DNA of 64,000 nt, taken from NCBI RefSeq assembly GCF_003610375.1, contig NZ_RAPZ01000011.1:682001-746000 (forward strand). Reading direction: 5' to 3'. This DNA is from Sphingomonas sp. PP-CC-1A-547 (GTDB taxonomy: Bacteria > Pseudomonadota > Alphaproteobacteria > Sphingomonadales > Sphingomonadaceae). The stretch's first letter is position 1. Each line of letters begins with the position of its first letter. This document shows positions 28,214-38,258 of this stretch, one piece after another. The notes under the pieces are model-generated. The model worked only from the letters and a program-made list of their open reading frames with translations, ran no database searches and was not told the origin of the DNA. A program made the translations under genes and the position numbers.

Positions 28214-29689
28214 ATGCAGATCGTCTTCGCCCCGACCGTTCCCGCCAACGCCCCGATCCTCGCCGTGCCCGTCGCGAAGGACGGCGTGGCGCAGATCACG
28301 TGGAGCGCGATCGGCGGCGATGGCGAGGCGGTGGCGACCAGCGCGGCATCTGCGGCACGTTTTGCGGGTGAGGCAGGCTCGGTCGTCGAGCTGTTCGTGC
28401 CGGTCGACGGTGCGGTTCGTCAGGTCCTGCTCGTCGGAGTCGGTAAGGGCGAGACCGCCGATTGGGAGAAGGCCGGCGGTGCGATCACCGCACGCCTGTT
28501 GACCTCGGGCGCGACCTCGGTCGTCGCCGACCTCTCGGCAGGCGCCACGCCTACCGCCAAGGCCGCCGCGCACTTCGCCGCTGCCGCCGCCCAGCGCGCA
28601 TGGCGCTACGACACGTACCGCACCAAGCTCGCCGAGAAGTCGAAGCCGACGCTGACCGAGATCACCATCGCCGGCGCGCCCGACGGCACAGATGCAGCCT
28701 GGACCGAGGCGGCCGCGGTCACCGAGGGGCTCGACCTGACGCGCTGGCTGGTCACCTCGCCGCCGAACGTCGTCTACCCCGAGAGCTTCGTCGAGAAGGT
28801 GACGAAGGACGTCGAGGGTCTCGGGCTCGAGATCACCGTGCTCGACGAGGCGCAGATGACCGAACTCGGCATGGGCTCGCTACTCGGCGTCAGCCAGGGC
28901 TCGCGCCGTGAAGCGCGTATCCTTGCGCTCAAGTGGAACGGGGCAGGGGCCGACGCACCGACGCTGGCGTTCGTCGGCAAGGGCGTGACGTTCGATTCGG
29001 GCGGCATCTCGATCAAGCCCGGCGCTGGCATGGAAGACATGAAGTGGGACATGGGCGGCGCAGGCGCCGTCGCTGGCGCGATGAAGGCGCTCGCCAGCCG
29101 CAAGGCCAAGGCGAACGTCGTCGGCGTGATGGGCCTGGTCGAGAACATGCCCGACGGCGCGGCGCTGCGTCCGAGCGACGTCATCACCTCGATGTCGGGC
29201 CAGACGATCGAAGTGCTCAACACCGACGCCGAGGGTCGGCTCGTGCTCTGCGATTGCGTCACTTGGGTCCAGCAGGCGCACAAGCCGACGACGATCGTCG
29301 ATCTCGCGACGCTGACCGGCGCGATGATCGTCGCGCTCGGCACCGAGAATGGCGGCATCTTCGCCAATGACGATGCGCTCGCCGACCAGCTGATCGCGGC
29401 GGGCAAGACCACCGGCGACACGCTGTGGCGCTTCCCGCTGTCGCCTGCCTACGACAAGCTGATCGACTCGCCGATCGCCGACATGAAGAACGTCGGCCCC
29501 CGCGGCGCCGGCTCGATCACCGCCGCGCAGTTCATCAAGCGCTTCGTCGACGAAGGCGTGAAGTGGGCGCATCTCGACATCGCCGGCATGGTCTGGTCGG
29601 ACAAGCCCGGGACGAACCACGACAAGGGCGCCACCGGCTACGGCGTTCGCCTGCTCGACCAGTTCGTCGCCGACAATTTCGAGGGTTAA
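28214..29689 (+). CDS. pepA: Leucyl aminopeptidase (M17)
   Basis: The 491-residue product has the M17 N-domain and a C-terminal catalytic domain with FVGKGVTFDSGGISIKPG, the signature NTDAEGRLVL (metal and catalytic residues) and DMKWDMGGAG. PepA is a cytosolic two-metal aminopeptidase that forms hexamers. ATG 28214 with CGAGG 9 bases upstream gives the family N-terminus; the frame is open upstream to 28139. It is divergent from lptD (138-base gap) and followed by a palindrome pair and holC. Confidence 0.95.
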   Translation: MQIVFAPTVPANAPILAVPVAKDGVAQITWSAIGGDGEAVATSAASAARFAGEAGSVVELFVPVDGAVRQVLLVGVGKGETADWEKAGGAITARLLTSGATSVVADLSAGATPTAKAAAHFAAAAAQRAWRYDTYRTKLAEKSKPTLTEITIAGAPDGTDAAWTEAAAVTEGLDLTRWLVTSPPNVVYPESFVEKVTKDVEGLGLEITVLDEAQMTELGMGSLLGVSQGSRREARILALKWNGAGADAPTLAFVGKGVTFDSGGISIKPGAGMEDMKWDMGGAGAVAGAMKALASRKAKANVVGVMGLVENMPDGAALRPSDVITSMSGQTIEVLNTDAEGRLVLCDCVTWVQQAHKPTTIVDLATLTGAMIVALGTENGGIFANDDALADQLIAAGKTTGDTLWRFPLSPAYDKLIDSPIADMKNVGPRGAGSITAAQFIKRFVDEGVKWAHLDIAGMVWSDKPGTNHDKGATGYGVRLLDQFVADNFEG

Positions 29690-29702
29690 GGCTTGAGATA
29701 AT

Positions 29703-29825
29703 CCTCCCCCGCCAGGGGGAGGTGGCGCGGCGCAGCCGTGACGGAGGGGGAGGGCCGCGATACGCCTGTTCCGTGTCCGCCCCCTCCGTCAGCCTTTGGC
29801 TGCCACCTCCCCCTGGCGGGGGAGG
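29703..29825. repeat. Large GC-rich inverted repeat, family B-like
   Basis: Bases 29703-29726 and 29802-29825 are perfect 24-base inverted copies (CCTCCCCCGCCAGGGGGAGG plus TGGC and complement), each arm a hairpin. Inner stretches (acggagggggaggg and ccccctccgt) also pair. The whole could fold into one long stem between pepA and holC. Confidence 0.82.
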
Positions 29826-29843
29826 AATGCTAAGGGGGAAACT

Positions 29844-30290
29844 ATGCAGGTCGATTTCTACCACCTAACCAGCCCCCTCGACCGCGTCCTTCCACGCATC
29901 GCCGAGCGCGTAGTCGCAACCGGCGGCCGCCTACTAATAGTCGCCGAACCCGAAGAACAACGCGTCGCGCTCGACCGCCTCCTCTGGTCCTACGCCCCCG
30001 AGAGCTTCCTCCCCCACGCCCAGGCCGGCAGCAATGAAGACACCGCCCAACCCATTCTAATTGCTCAAAATATACAAGAAACCCCCCCGGCAAATGCCGC
30101 CCGCAACGTCGCGGTGGTAGACGGACGTTGGCGTGACCTTATCCTAACCTTTGACCGCGGCTTCCACCTCTTCGACGACGAAGCGATCCAGGAAGCGCGC
30201 CTCGCCTGGAAGGCACTAGCCGACCGCGACGACGTCGAGCGCCGCTACTGGAAACAGAACGACTCCGGCCGCTGGGAACAGGCCGCATAG
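29844..30290 (+). CDS. holC: DNA polymerase III subunit chi
   Basis: HolC links the clamp loader (through psi) to single-strand binding protein at the replication fork. The 148-residue product starts MQVDFYHLTSPLDRVLPRIAE, and holds RVALDRLLWSYAPESFLPHA and DRGFHLFDDEAI, all family-typical. The ATG has GGGGGAA about 5 bases upstream. The pepA-holC order is common in Proteobacteria. Confidence 0.93.
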   Translation: MQVDFYHLTSPLDRVLPRIAERVVATGGRLLIVAEPEEQRVALDRLLWSYAPESFLPHAQAGSNEDTAQPILIAQNIQETPPANAARNVAVVDGRWRDLILTFDRGFHLFDDEAIQEARLAWKALADRDDVERRYWKQNDSGRWEQAA

Positions 30291-30362
30291 GTTGCTTTAG
30301 CGCCGCGCCCCGCCTAAGCGCCGCGCATCCGATTACCGTCAACACAGGAGCCCGTGACCATC

Positions 30363-30785
30363 ATGGCCGCGAACCGTACCTTTTCGATCATCAAGCCCGA
30401 CGCAACCCGCCGCAACCTGACCGGTGCGGTCACCAAGATGCTCGAGGAAGCCGGCCTGCGCGTCGTCGCTTCGAAGCGCATCCAGATGACCCGCGAGCAG
30501 GCCGAGGGCTTCTACGCGGTCCACAAGGAGCGTCCGTTCTTCGGCGAGCTCGTCTCGTTCATGATCTCGGGCCCGGTCGTCGTCCAGGTTCTCGAAGGCG
30601 AGAACGCGATGCAGCGCAACCGCGACATCATGGGCGCCACCAACCCCGCCAACGCCGATGCCGGCACGATCCGCAAGGAACTCGCCGAGTCGATCGAAGC
30701 CAACTCGGTCCACGGGTCGGATTCGGACGAGAACGCCGAAATCGAGATCGCCTATTTCTTCAAGCCCGAAGAAATCGTCGGCTGA
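30363..30785 (+). CDS. ndk: Nucleoside diphosphate kinase
   Basis: Ndk moves the terminal phosphate between nucleoside triphosphates and diphosphates through a phospho-His. The 140-residue product starts [20 protein letters not shown] and has the active His117 in [11 protein letters not shown] 30363 gives the family N-terminus and AGGAG lies 11 bases upstream; a GTG at 30354 is too close to that site. The stop overlaps the following GNAT gene by one base (TGATG). Confidence 0.97.
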   Translation: MAANRTFSIIKPDATRRNLTGAVTKMLEEAGLRVVASKRIQMTREQAEGFYAVHKERPFFGELVSFMISGPVVVQVLEGENAMQRNRDIMGATNPANADAGTIRKELAESIEANSVHGSDSDENAEIEIAYFFKPEEIVG

Positions 30786-31303
30786 TGATTTGGCGGCTGC
30801 GACGGGCAGGGCCGGGCGATGCGCCCGCGCTATCGCTCGTCGCATCCGCCACGTTTCTCGATACCTATGCGACCGTGCTGACGGGGGCCGACATCGTCGC
30901 CCACTGCACGACGAAGAACAGCATCGCCACGTTCGAGACGTGGCTGTCCGATCCCGCGACGATCGTGACGCTCGCCGAATACGAGCCCGGTCACGCACCG
31001 ATTGGCTACACGGTGCTGACCGCGCCGGACTTCCCGATCGAACCCGGCCCCGCGGACGTCGAACTCCGCCGCATCTATCTCATGAAGCAGGCCCAAGGCT
31101 CAGGCCTGGGCGCCGCCCTGATGGCCCGCGCCCTCGAAGACGCCACGGCGGCAGGCCGGACCCGAGTCTTGCTAGGCGTATGGGACCAAAACACCCGCGC
31201 CCGAGCCTTCTACGAACGCCAAGGCTTCAAGGTGATCGGCGCGCGCCAATTCACGGTCGGCACCACCCTCCACGACGACCCGGTCTACGCAAGGGCGGTC
31301 TGA
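30785..31303 (+). CDS. GNAT family N-acetyltransferase
   Basis: The 172-residue product has the GNAT acetyl-CoA loop MKQAQGSGLGAALMARALEDA (Q-x-x-G-x-G-x-A type; first residues QAQGSGLGAAL) and the C-terminal NTRARAFYERQGFKVIG. The substrate is not deducible. It shares one base with ndk (TGATG), so the two are probably translated together. Confidence 0.87.
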   Translation: MIWRLRRAGPGDAPALSLVASATFLDTYATVLTGADIVAHCTTKNSIATFETWLSDPATIVTLAEYEPGHAPIGYTVLTAPDFPIEPGPADVELRRIYLMKQAQGSGLGAALMARALEDATAAGRTRVLLGVWDQNTRARAFYERQGFKVIGARQFTVGTTLHDDPVYARAV

Positions 31304-31344
31304 GTCTCCCCGGCGAAAGCTTTGCACTGCACACCAGCGCTACT

Positions 31345-31446
31345 ACCCCGGCGAAGGCCGGGGCCCAATTGGGAAGGTCGTAGTAACGGAACGCCGCCCG
31401 TCGTTAGCAACGTTCCCCAATTGGACCCCGGCCTCCGCCGGGGTGG
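31345..31446. repeat. REP-like palindrome pair, family A
   Basis: Arms 31345-31373 (ACCCCGGCGAAGGCCGGGG and on) and 31415-31446 are imperfect inverted copies, each with a hairpin CCCCGGC-GAA-GGCCGGGG type core. Lies between the convergent GNAT gene and the unnamed membrane protein gene, a natural site for termination. Confidence 0.8.
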
Positions 31447-31466
31447 TGCCGTTTAGAGGTAGGCAA

Positions 31467-32072
31467 TCACGCCGCCGGCTTCTCTTTCGCCCAGATCGCA
31501 TCAAGCCTAGCCTGATCCCCACCACGCTGGCGAACCCGCAAACCTTCAAGCTTCAGCGCACGACCCCGCAACATCCGCCCCTCGGTCTTCCAGATCACAT
31601 CATAGATCCCGCTCGCCGACCGCGTCGTATCCCCATCGAAATACTGCACGCTGACCAGCACCGGCAGACGCCCCGCACGATCGTCCGCCCCGCCATCGGT
31701 AAGCTTCAGCAACGGTGCCGAGAACCACGACGCATCGATAACCGGCTCGGCCGGCGGTCGCTGAGCCGATACCCCCAACGACCGTGGAAACGTCACGGTC
31801 ACGTCCTGAAGATCATGCCGCGCATCCTTCAGCAACAGCGTATCACCGCCATCCTGCACGATCGCCGACAGGTCGATCTTCGTCCGCTCGCGCGCCGCAC
31901 TCGACTGGGCCGCGATCTTGTCGGCCTCGTTCGCGCGGTGATCCGACCAGTTGGTCCACAGCGTCAGCCCCGCAATCAGCACGCCCGCAACCGCCACGAC
32001 CTCGGCCAGCGTCACCCAACGCCGCCGCGTCGCTGCAGCCTCGCGCCGTTCGGTCGGAGTTTCGGTGCTCAT
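31467..32072 (-). CDS. Unrecognised single-pass membrane protein
   Basis: I do not recognise a named family. The 201-residue product has a basic N-terminus, one membrane segment (about residues 22-41, VTLAEVVAVAGVLIAGLTLW), then a short helical stretch (DHRANEADKIAAQSSAARE) and a beta-rich domain of about 130 residues. Topology suggests a periplasmic C-terminal domain. Its ATG overlaps the MmcQ-like gene by 4 bases, so it is the last gene of the purM-purN unit. Confidence 0.6.
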   Translation of the reverse strand: MSTETPTERREAAATRRRWVTLAEVVAVAGVLIAGLTLWTNWSDHRANEADKIAAQSSAARERTKIDLSAIVQDGGDTLLLKDARHDLQDVTVTFPRSLGVSAQRPPAEPVIDASWFSAPLLKLTDGGADDRAGRLPVLVSVQYFDGDTTRSASGIYDVIWKTEGRMLRGRALKLEGLRVRQRGGDQARLDAIWAKEKPAA

Positions 32073-32434
32073 CGTCCGCCGGCTTCCAGCAAGCGGGCAG
32101 GGGCGGCAAGTTCCCAACTCCGCGCGATCCGGTCCTCGACCAGCGCCCAGTCGGGATCGTCGGCAACATTCATCCCGACCCAGCCGGTCGCGCCGAGATA
32201 CGCCGGCCGCGAATACACCGCCGGGTTCGCCTCGATCAGCGTCTCCTGTTCATCGGTGCCGCTGGTCTTCACGCACACCATGGTCAGTCCATCACCGTGA
32301 CGATCCGCCCGGAACTGCGCGAACTGCTTGTCGGCGACTAAGAAGGTCGGCTGGCCATGCGACACCTTTTCCTCGGTCTCGGGCAAGGCAAGCGCCGCCC
32401 CACGAATGCGGTCGAGGGGGGACAGATCGGTCAT
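32069..32434 (-). CDS. MmcQ/YjbR family protein
   Basis: The 121-residue product matches the MmcQ/YjbR fold: DRIRGAALALPETEEKVSHGQPTFLVADKQFAQF, and a C-terminal GWVGMNVADDPDWALVEDRIARSWELAAP (fragments such as LPETEEKVSHG are typical). YjbR-like proteins have a CyaY-like fold and may bind DNA; the role here is unknown. ATG 32434 overlaps the purN stop by 4 bases. Confidence 0.82.
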   Translation of the reverse strand: MTDLSPLDRIRGAALALPETEEKVSHGQPTFLVADKQFAQFRADRHGDGLTMVCVKTSGTDEQETLIEANPAVYSRPAYLGATGWVGMNVADDPDWALVEDRIARSWELAAPARLLEAGGR

Positions 32435-33003
32435 CGCGTCACGAACTCCGCCAAGGTCTTGGGGTACAAAGCATGTTCCGCCGCCAGCACGCGATCGGCA
32501 AGCGCATCCGCATCGTCGCTGGCAAGGATCGGCACCTCGGCTTGACCCAGCACCACGCCGCCATCGAGCTCCTCGGTCACGACATGCACCGAGCATCCGC
32601 CAACCGCATCGCCCGCCGCGATCGCCCGCGCATGCGTGTCGAGGCCCTTGTACTTGGGCAGCAGCGACGGATGGATGTTAACGATCCGATCCCGCCACGC
32701 GGCGACGAATTCGTCCGAAAGCAGCCGCATATACCCGGCGAGCGCGACGACCTCGACACCAGCGTCGCGCAACGCCGCATCGATCGCCGCCTCATAGGCC
32801 GGCTTCCCCAGACCCTTCGGCGAGAGTGCGAACGTCGCCAAGCCCTCCGACCGAGCCCAGTCGAGCCCGGCCGCGCCCGGCTTGTCCGACGCGACAAGCG
32901 CGATCTCGTACGGACACTCCGCCGCGCGCGACGCGCCGACCAGCGCCATCATGTTCGATCCGCGCCCGGAGATCAGCACGCCGACGCGCGTCTTGTCAGC
33001 CAT
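32431..33003 (-). CDS. purN: Phosphoribosylglycinamide formyltransferase
   Basis: PurN adds the formyl group from 10-formyltetrahydrofolate to GAR, the third step of purine synthesis. The 190-residue product has [13 protein letters not shown] (phosphate loop), [12 protein letters not shown], the catalytic [19 protein letters not shown] with Asn and His, and [14 protein letters not shown] (catalytic Asp). It overlaps purM by 8 bases. Confidence 0.96.
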   Translation of the reverse strand: MADKTRVGVLISGRGSNMMALVGASRAAECPYEIALVASDKPGAAGLDWARSEGLATFALSPKGLGKPAYEAAIDAALRDAGVEVVALAGYMRLLSDEFVAAWRDRIVNIHPSLLPKYKGLDTHARAIAAGDAVGGCSVHVVTEELDGGVVLGQAEVPILASDDADALADRVLAAEHALYPKTLAEFVTR

Positions 33004-34111
33004 GCGTTGCGGTCCAGTCCTCGCGTGCGCTCCACGTGCCAGCCGACCCACGAACCGTGCAACCGTGAGTCCCGGTCTCGATCCGCCCGATCGTGAACAC
33101 CGTCTCGTCCGCTGCCTGAAGCGCCACGGTTACCGCCTCGGCCTCGTCGGCGGACACGATCACGACCATGCCGATCCCGCAGTTGAACGTCCGCGCCATC
33201 TCCTCCGGCTCGATCGCGCCCTGCGCTTGCAGGAACGCCATCAACCGCGACTGCTCCCACGCATCCGCATCGACCACCGCATGCACGCCGTCGGGCAGCA
33301 CGCGCGGGATGTTCTCGAGCAGGCCACCGCCGGTGATGTGCGCCAGTCCCTTGATCCGCCGCTCGCGCAGCAACGGCAGCAGGCTGGCGACGTAGATGCG
33401 AGTCGGCGCCATCAAATGATCGATCAGCAACTTGTCCTGATCGAACAACGCAGGGCGATCGAGCTTCCACCCGCGATCGGTGGCGAGACGACGAACCAGC
33501 GAGAACCCGTTCGAATGCACCCCCGACGATGCGAGCCCGAGCATCACGTCGCCCGCGGCGATCTCGCGCCCGGTCAGCACGTTGGTCCGCTCGACCGCCC
33601 CCACGCAGAAGCCCGCGAGATCATAATCGCCGTCCGCATACATGCCCGGCATCTCGGCGGTCTCGCCCCCGATCAGCGCGCAGCCGGCGGTCTTGCAGCC
33701 TTCCGCAATCGACGCGACGACGCGCTCGGCGACTGCCGCATCGAGCTTCCCGCTCGCGTAATAATCGAGGAAAAACAGCGGCTCGGCGCCCTGCACGATC
33801 AGATCGTTGACGCACATCGCGACGAGGTCGACGCCAACGCCCTCATGCCGGTCCCACTCGATCGCCAGCTTCAGCTTGGTGCCGACGCCGTCGTTCGCCG
33901 CGACCAGCAAAGGATCGACGAACCCTGCCGCCTTGAGGTCGAACATCCCGCCGAACCCGCCAAGATCCGCGTCCGCCCCCGGCCGCCGCGTCGAGCGCGC
34001 GAGCGGGGCGATCGCGCGCACCAGCGCATTGCCCGCGGCGATCGAAACGCCCGCTTGAGCGTAGGTGTAGGAGCCCGAAGCGGGAGCGGCGGAGTCTGGC
34101 GTATCGGTCAT
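32996..34111 (-). CDS. purM: Phosphoribosylformylglycinamidine cyclo-ligase
   Basis: PurM closes the imidazole ring to form AIR, with ATP. The 371-residue product has [63 protein letters not shown] and [19 protein letters not shown] 34111 begins [10 protein letters not shown]. It is divergent from the DUF2066 gene; the 64-base gap must contain both promoters. Confidence 0.96.
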   Translation of the reverse strand: MTDTPDSAAPASGSYTYAQAGVSIAAGNALVRAIAPLARSTRRPGADADLGGFGGMFDLKAAGFVDPLLVAANDGVGTKLKLAIEWDRHEGVGVDLVAMCVNDLIVQGAEPLFFLDYYASGKLDAAVAERVVASIAEGCKTAGCALIGGETAEMPGMYADGDYDLAGFCVGAVERTNVLTGREIAAGDVMLGLASSGVHSNGFSLVRRLATDRGWKLDRPALFDQDKLLIDHLMAPTRIYVASLLPLLRERRIKGLAHITGGGLLENIPRVLPDGVHAVVDADAWEQSRLMAFLQAQGAIEPEEMARTFNCGIGMVVIVSADEAEAVTVALQAADETVFTIGRIETGTHGCTVRGSAGTWSAREDWTATHG

Positions 34112-34175
34112 GATCGGTGCTGCTAGCCACATCGCGCTTGGATTTCCACGTCTGCTTCGCCAAAAGGCCCGCTTG

Positions 34176-35420
34176 ATGCGTATCCGTGCCCTTCCCACCG
34201 CGCTTGCTGGCGCCGCTCTCCTGCTGAGCGGGGGAACCGTGCTCGCGCAAATCGAGGGCGGCAGCCGAGGCGCAGCTCCGGTCGACAGCGGCAGCGCCTA
34301 CGAGGTGAGTGGCGTCACCGTCGACGTCGCGGGCAAGACCGCCGACGCCGCGCGCTATGGCGGCTGGCGGCTCGCCCAGCGCAAGGCCTGGGTCCAATTG
34401 TCGAACCGGCTTGGCGGTGGTGGCGGTCTCGTTTCCGATGGCACGCTCGATTCGCTCGTCTCCGGGATCGTCGTCGAGAACGAACAGATCGGCCCGCAGC
34501 GCTACATCGCCAAGCTCGGCGTGCTGTTCGATCGCGGCCGCGCCGGATCGATCCTCGGCATTTCCACCTACGCGGATCGCTCGCAGCCGATGCTCGTCAT
34601 CCCCGTCCAATATTCGGGCGGCGTCGGCCAAGCGTTCGAGCAGAGCACGCAGTGGCAGCAGGCCTGGGCGCGCTATCGCACCGGCAACAGCAGCATCGAC
34701 TATGTCCGCCCGTCCGGCTCGGGCCCCGACGCGCTGCTGCTCAACGTCGGCCAGACGCAGCGCCCCGGCCGCGGCTGGTGGCGGACGATCCTCGACCAAT
34801 ATGGCGCGAGCGACGTGCTGATGCCGGTCGTGAAGCTCTATCGCCAGTGGCCCGGCGGCCCGGTGATCGGCGTGTTCGAAGCGCGCCATGGCCCCGACAA
34901 CGACCTGATCGGCCGCTTCACGCTGCGAGTCGGTACGCCCGACGGCATCGCGCAGCTACTCGATACCGGCGTGAAGCGGATCGACGACCTGTATCAGCAG
35001 GCACGCCGCAACGGCTCACTCCGCGTCGACTATAGCCTATCGCCGCCGCCGCCGCCCGAAGCCACGGTGATCGACGACCTGCCCACCGACGAGACCGCCG
35101 ACGCGAACACCGCCGTACTGACGGGTGGCGAGGGCATCTCGGTCATCGTCCAGTTCGATACGCCGGCCGCAGCAAACGTATCCTCGACCGAAGCCGCACT
35201 CCGCGCGATCCCCGGCGTCCGCTCCGCAGCCACCACCAGTCTCGCGCTCGGCGGCGTCTCGCTGATGCGCGTCGCGTATGATGGAGATCCGGCCGCGCTG
35301 AAGACCGCGCTAGAGGCCCGCGGGTATCAGGTATTCGGCTCCGGCCAGACGATCCGCATCCGCCGGGTCGCCCAACTTCTTCCGCCGGACTTGCCCGCGG
35401 ACAATGCGACGACAGGGTGA
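34176..35420 (+). CDS. Secreted DUF2066 family protein
   Basis: The 414-residue product starts with a signal peptide ([24 protein letters not shown]). The first half matches DUF2066 ([35 protein letters not shown] and [15 protein letters not shown], short forms of the family blocks). A Pro-rich spacer (SPPPPPEA) leads to a C-terminal small alpha/beta domain ([28 protein letters not shown]). Function is unknown; it should be periplasmic. It lies directly upstream of the hdaA-like gene, as in other sphingomonads as far as I recall. Confidence 0.75.
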   Translation: MRIRALPTALAGAALLLSGGTVLAQIEGGSRGAAPVDSGSAYEVSGVTVDVAGKTADAARYGGWRLAQRKAWVQLSNRLGGGGGLVSDGTLDSLVSGIVVENEQIGPQRYIAKLGVLFDRGRAGSILGISTYADRSQPMLVIPVQYSGGVGQAFEQSTQWQQAWARYRTGNSSIDYVRPSGSGPDALLLNVGQTQRPGRGWWRTILDQYGASDVLMPVVKLYRQWPGGPVIGVFEARHGPDNDLIGRFTLRVGTPDGIAQLLDTGVKRIDDLYQQARRNGSLRVDYSLSPPPPPEATVIDDLPTDETADANTAVLTGGEGISVIVQFDTPAAANVSSTEAALRAIPGVRSAATTSLALGGVSLMRVAYDGDPAALKTALEARGYQVFGSGQTIRIRRVAQLLPPDLPADNATTG

Positions 35421-35431
35421 GCGCGACCAAG

Positions 35432-36076
35432 ATGACTCAAATTGCGCTGCCACTCGGGTGGCCGGCGGACCCTCGCGACGACGCCTTTCTGGTTACCCCC
35501 TCCAACTCGCGCGCGGTCCACACGCTGGAGCACACCGCGACTTGGCCCGTCATGACCGCCATCCTCACCGGACCGCGCAAATCGGGCCGCAGCCTGCTCG
35601 CGCGAATCTTCGCGGCGAAAAGCGGTGGCACGATCATCGACGATGCCGAGCGCGTGCCCGAGGCGCAGCTGTTCCACGCCTGGAATCGCGCACAGGAGGA
35701 GCATAGGCCGCTGCTGATCGTCGCCGACGCTGCGCCGCCCGAATGGAAGGTGAAGCTCCCCGACCTGCGCTCGCGCCTTGCCGCCAGCCCGATCGCGGCG
35801 ATCGGCGCGCCCGACGACGAGCTCATGCGTCTGTTGCTCGCGCACCTGTTCGAGCGCCGCAGCCTCGATGCGCGGCCCGATCTGATCGACTGGCTCGCGA
35901 CTAGAATCGAGCGCAGTCATATTACCGTAACGCGAACCGTCGATGCGCTCGATCAGGAGGCGATGGAACGTCGCAAGCGCTTGTCGATTAATCTTGCACG
36001 AACCACACTCACCGAGGCCGGGCTTATCCTCCGGCCGCAACTCGCTCTCGACCTCCCGCTCTTTACGCCACCATAA
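35432..36076 (+). CDS. hdaA: DnaA regulatory inactivator Hda/HdaA
   Basis: The 214-residue AAA+ protein carries the N-terminal beta-clamp motif QIALPL and LTGPRKSGRSLLARIF as Walker A, with Arg replacing the usual Lys, as also seen in E. coli Hda (GAGRS). Later blocks LPDLRSRLA and ITVTRTVDALDQEAMERRKRLS match the DnaA-like AAA+ fold. Hda bound to the clamp stimulates ATP hydrolysis by DnaA and stops re-initiation. ATG 35432 places the clamp motif at the start; a GTG at 35417, overlapping the DUF2066 stop, is an alternative. Confidence 0.85.
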   Translation: MTQIALPLGWPADPRDDAFLVTPSNSRAVHTLEHTATWPVMTAILTGPRKSGRSLLARIFAAKSGGTIIDDAERVPEAQLFHAWNRAQEEHRPLLIVADAAPPEWKVKLPDLRSRLAASPIAAIGAPDDELMRLLLAHLFERRSLDARPDLIDWLATRIERSHITVTRTVDALDQEAMERRKRLSINLARTTLTEAGLILRPQLALDLPLFTPP

Positions 36077-36092
36077 GCACCCAAGAGGCCCG

Positions 36093-38258
36093 ATGAACCG
36101 TCCAGCGCATATCGTCCGCCAATCGGAAGACGACGACGATCCCATCGGTGCAGAGCCGAACGACCGGTATTTCAACCGCGAGCTCTCCTGGCTCGCGTTC
36201 AACCGGCGTGTGCTGGAGGAGGCGTGCAACCCCGCGCACCCGCTGCTCGAGCGGTTACGCTTCCTGTCGATCTCGGGGTCGAACCTCGACGAATTCTTTA
36301 TGGTCCGCGTCGCCGGCCTGAAGGGGCAGCAGACGCAGGACGTCGATCGACGCTCAGCCGACGGGCTCACCGCGGGCCAGCAGCTAACCGCGATCGTCCG
36401 CGAGGCCGACGAATTGATGGCGAGCCAGCAGGCGGTATGGGGTGACCTGCGCGTGCTGCTCGACGAGGCCGGACTGTTCGTCCTCCGGCGCGAGGCTGTC
36501 GAGGGCGAGGCCGACGAATGGCTCGAAACGCATTTCCGCGATCAGATTTTCCCGATCCTGACCCCGCAGGCGCTCGACCCCGCACATCCGTTCCCGTTCA
36601 TCCCCAACCGCGGCCTCTCGGTGATCTTCGACCTCGTCCGCCGTTCGGATAACGAGCCGGTCCGCGAACTGGTCATGCTACCGCATACGATGACGCGCTT
36701 CGTCCGCTTGCCTGGCGAGCCTGCGCGCTACATCTCAATCGAATCGATCCTGAAGCGGTTCGCGCCGGTCCTCTTCCCAGGTTACGAAGTCCTCGCCGCC
36801 GCCAGCTTCCGCGTCCTGCGCGACAGCGACATGGAGATCGAGGAGGAGGCCGAGGACCTCGTTCGCTACTTCGCCAACGCGATCAAGCGGCGGCGCCGTG
36901 GCCGCGTGATCCGCCTGGAACTAGAAACCGGGATTCCTGACGTGCTCGCGGCTGTGCTCAAAGATGAGCTCGGCGGTGCCGACGCGATCATCACCGAGAG
37001 CGGCAATCTGCTCGGCATCGTCGACCTCGACGGGCTGGTCGACGAGGATCGCCCGGACCTGAAGTTCCCGCCGTTCACCCCGCGCTTTCCGGAGCGCATC
37101 CGCGAATTCGGCGGCGATTGCTTTGCGGCGATCAAGGCCAAGGACATCGTCGTCCACCACCCGTACGAGACGTTCGAAGTGGTGCTCGCCTTCCTGAAGC
37201 AGGCGGCGAACGATCCCGATGTTGTCGCGATCAAGCAGACGCTCTACCGCGCCGGCAAGCAGCCCGCGGTCATCAACGCGCTCATCACCGCGGCCGAGGC
37301 GGGCAAGTCCGTCACCGCGGTCGTAGAGCTGAAGGCCCGGTTCGACGAAGAGCAGAACATGGTCTGGGCGTCTGCGCTGGAACGTGCGGGCGTGCAGGTC
37401 GTCTACGGCTTCATCGACTGGAAGACGCACGCCAAGGTTTCGCTGGTCGTCCGCCGCGAGGGTCAGGCATTCCGTACCTACTGCCATTTCGGCACCGGCA
37501 ATTATCACCCGGTCACCGCCAAGATCTATACCGACCTCAGCTTCTTCACCGCCGATGCTGCGGTCGGGCGTGATGCGGCGCAGATGTTCAACTACATCAC
37601 GGGGTACGTGGAGCCGACCGACATGGCGCGGGTCAGCCTTTCGCCGCGCGATCTCCGCCAGAACCTGATGAACCTGATCGACGTCGAGATCGCCAACGCA
37701 CGCGCCGGCAAGCCCGCCGGCGTCTGGGCGAAGATGAACTCGCTGGTCGACCCTGCGGTGATCGAGAAGCTGTACGAGGCGAGCGGGGCAGGGGTCGAGA
37801 TCGACCTGATTATCCGCGGCATCTGCTGCCTGCGACCCGGCGTGCCCGGCCTGTCCGAGACGATCCGGGTGAAGTCGGTGATCGGGCGGTTCCTGGAGCA
37901 CAGCCGGATCTGGGCGTTCGGCAACGGCAAGGCGCTGCCCAACGACGGTGCAAAGCTGTTCATCTCGTCGGCCGACTGGATGCCGCGCAACTTCGACCGC
38001 CGCGTCGAATATATGCTGCCGATCCTCAACCCGACCGTCCACGACCAGATCCTCGATCAGGTAATGGTCGCGAACCTGATCGACAACGAGCAGAGTTGGG
38101 AGCTAGGCCCCGACGGCGAATACACCCGCGTCGATCCCGGCGACCGCCCGTTCAATTTGCATCGGTATTTCATGACGAATCCTTCGCTCTCCGGCCGCGG
38201 CGCTTCGCTCGCGACCAGCAATGCCGTGCCGACGCTGTCGCTCCGTCGAAAACGATGA
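36093..38258 (+). CDS. ppk1: Polyphosphate kinase 1
   Basis: PPK1 reversibly polymerises the gamma phosphate of ATP into polyphosphate. The 721-residue product has the PPK N-domain (NRELSWLAFNRRVLEEA, SNLDEFFMVRVAG), HHPYETFEVVLAFLKQAA, VELKARFDEEQNMVWA, and WKTHAKVSLVVR with the autophosphorylated His; YCHFGTGNYHPVTAKIYTD follows. AAGAGG lies 4 bases before ATG 36093. The stop overlaps ppx (ATGA), a common pairing. Confidence 0.96.
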   Translation: MNRPAHIVRQSEDDDDPIGAEPNDRYFNRELSWLAFNRRVLEEACNPAHPLLERLRFLSISGSNLDEFFMVRVAGLKGQQTQDVDRRSADGLTAGQQLTAIVREADELMASQQAVWGDLRVLLDEAGLFVLRREAVEGEADEWLETHFRDQIFPILTPQALDPAHPFPFIPNRGLSVIFDLVRRSDNEPVRELVMLPHTMTRFVRLPGEPARYISIESILKRFAPVLFPGYEVLAAASFRVLRDSDMEIEEEAEDLVRYFANAIKRRRRGRVIRLELETGIPDVLAAVLKDELGGADAIITESGNLLGIVDLDGLVDEDRPDLKFPPFTPRFPERIREFGGDCFAAIKAKDIVVHHPYETFEVVLAFLKQAANDPDVVAIKQTLYRAGKQPAVINALITAAEAGKSVTAVVELKARFDEEQNMVWASALERAGVQVVYGFIDWKTHAKVSLVVRREGQAFRTYCHFGTGNYHPVTAKIYTDLSFFTADAAVGRDAAQMFNYITGYVEPTDMARVSLSPRDLRQNLMNLIDVEIANARAGKPAGVWAKMNSLVDPAVIEKLYEASGAGVEIDLIIRGICCLRPGVPGLSETIRVKSVIGRFLEHSRIWAFGNGKALPNDGAKLFISSADWMPRNFDRRVEYMLPILNPTVHDQILDQVMVANLIDNEQSWELGPDGEYTRVDPGDRPFNLHRYFMTNPSLSGRGASLATSNAVPTLSLRRKR

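Noticed and set aside
35417..35431. GTG start for hdaA
   Set aside because: Not excluded, but the ATG at 35432 places the clamp-binding QIALPL motif at the extreme N-terminus as in other Hda proteins, so it was preferred.
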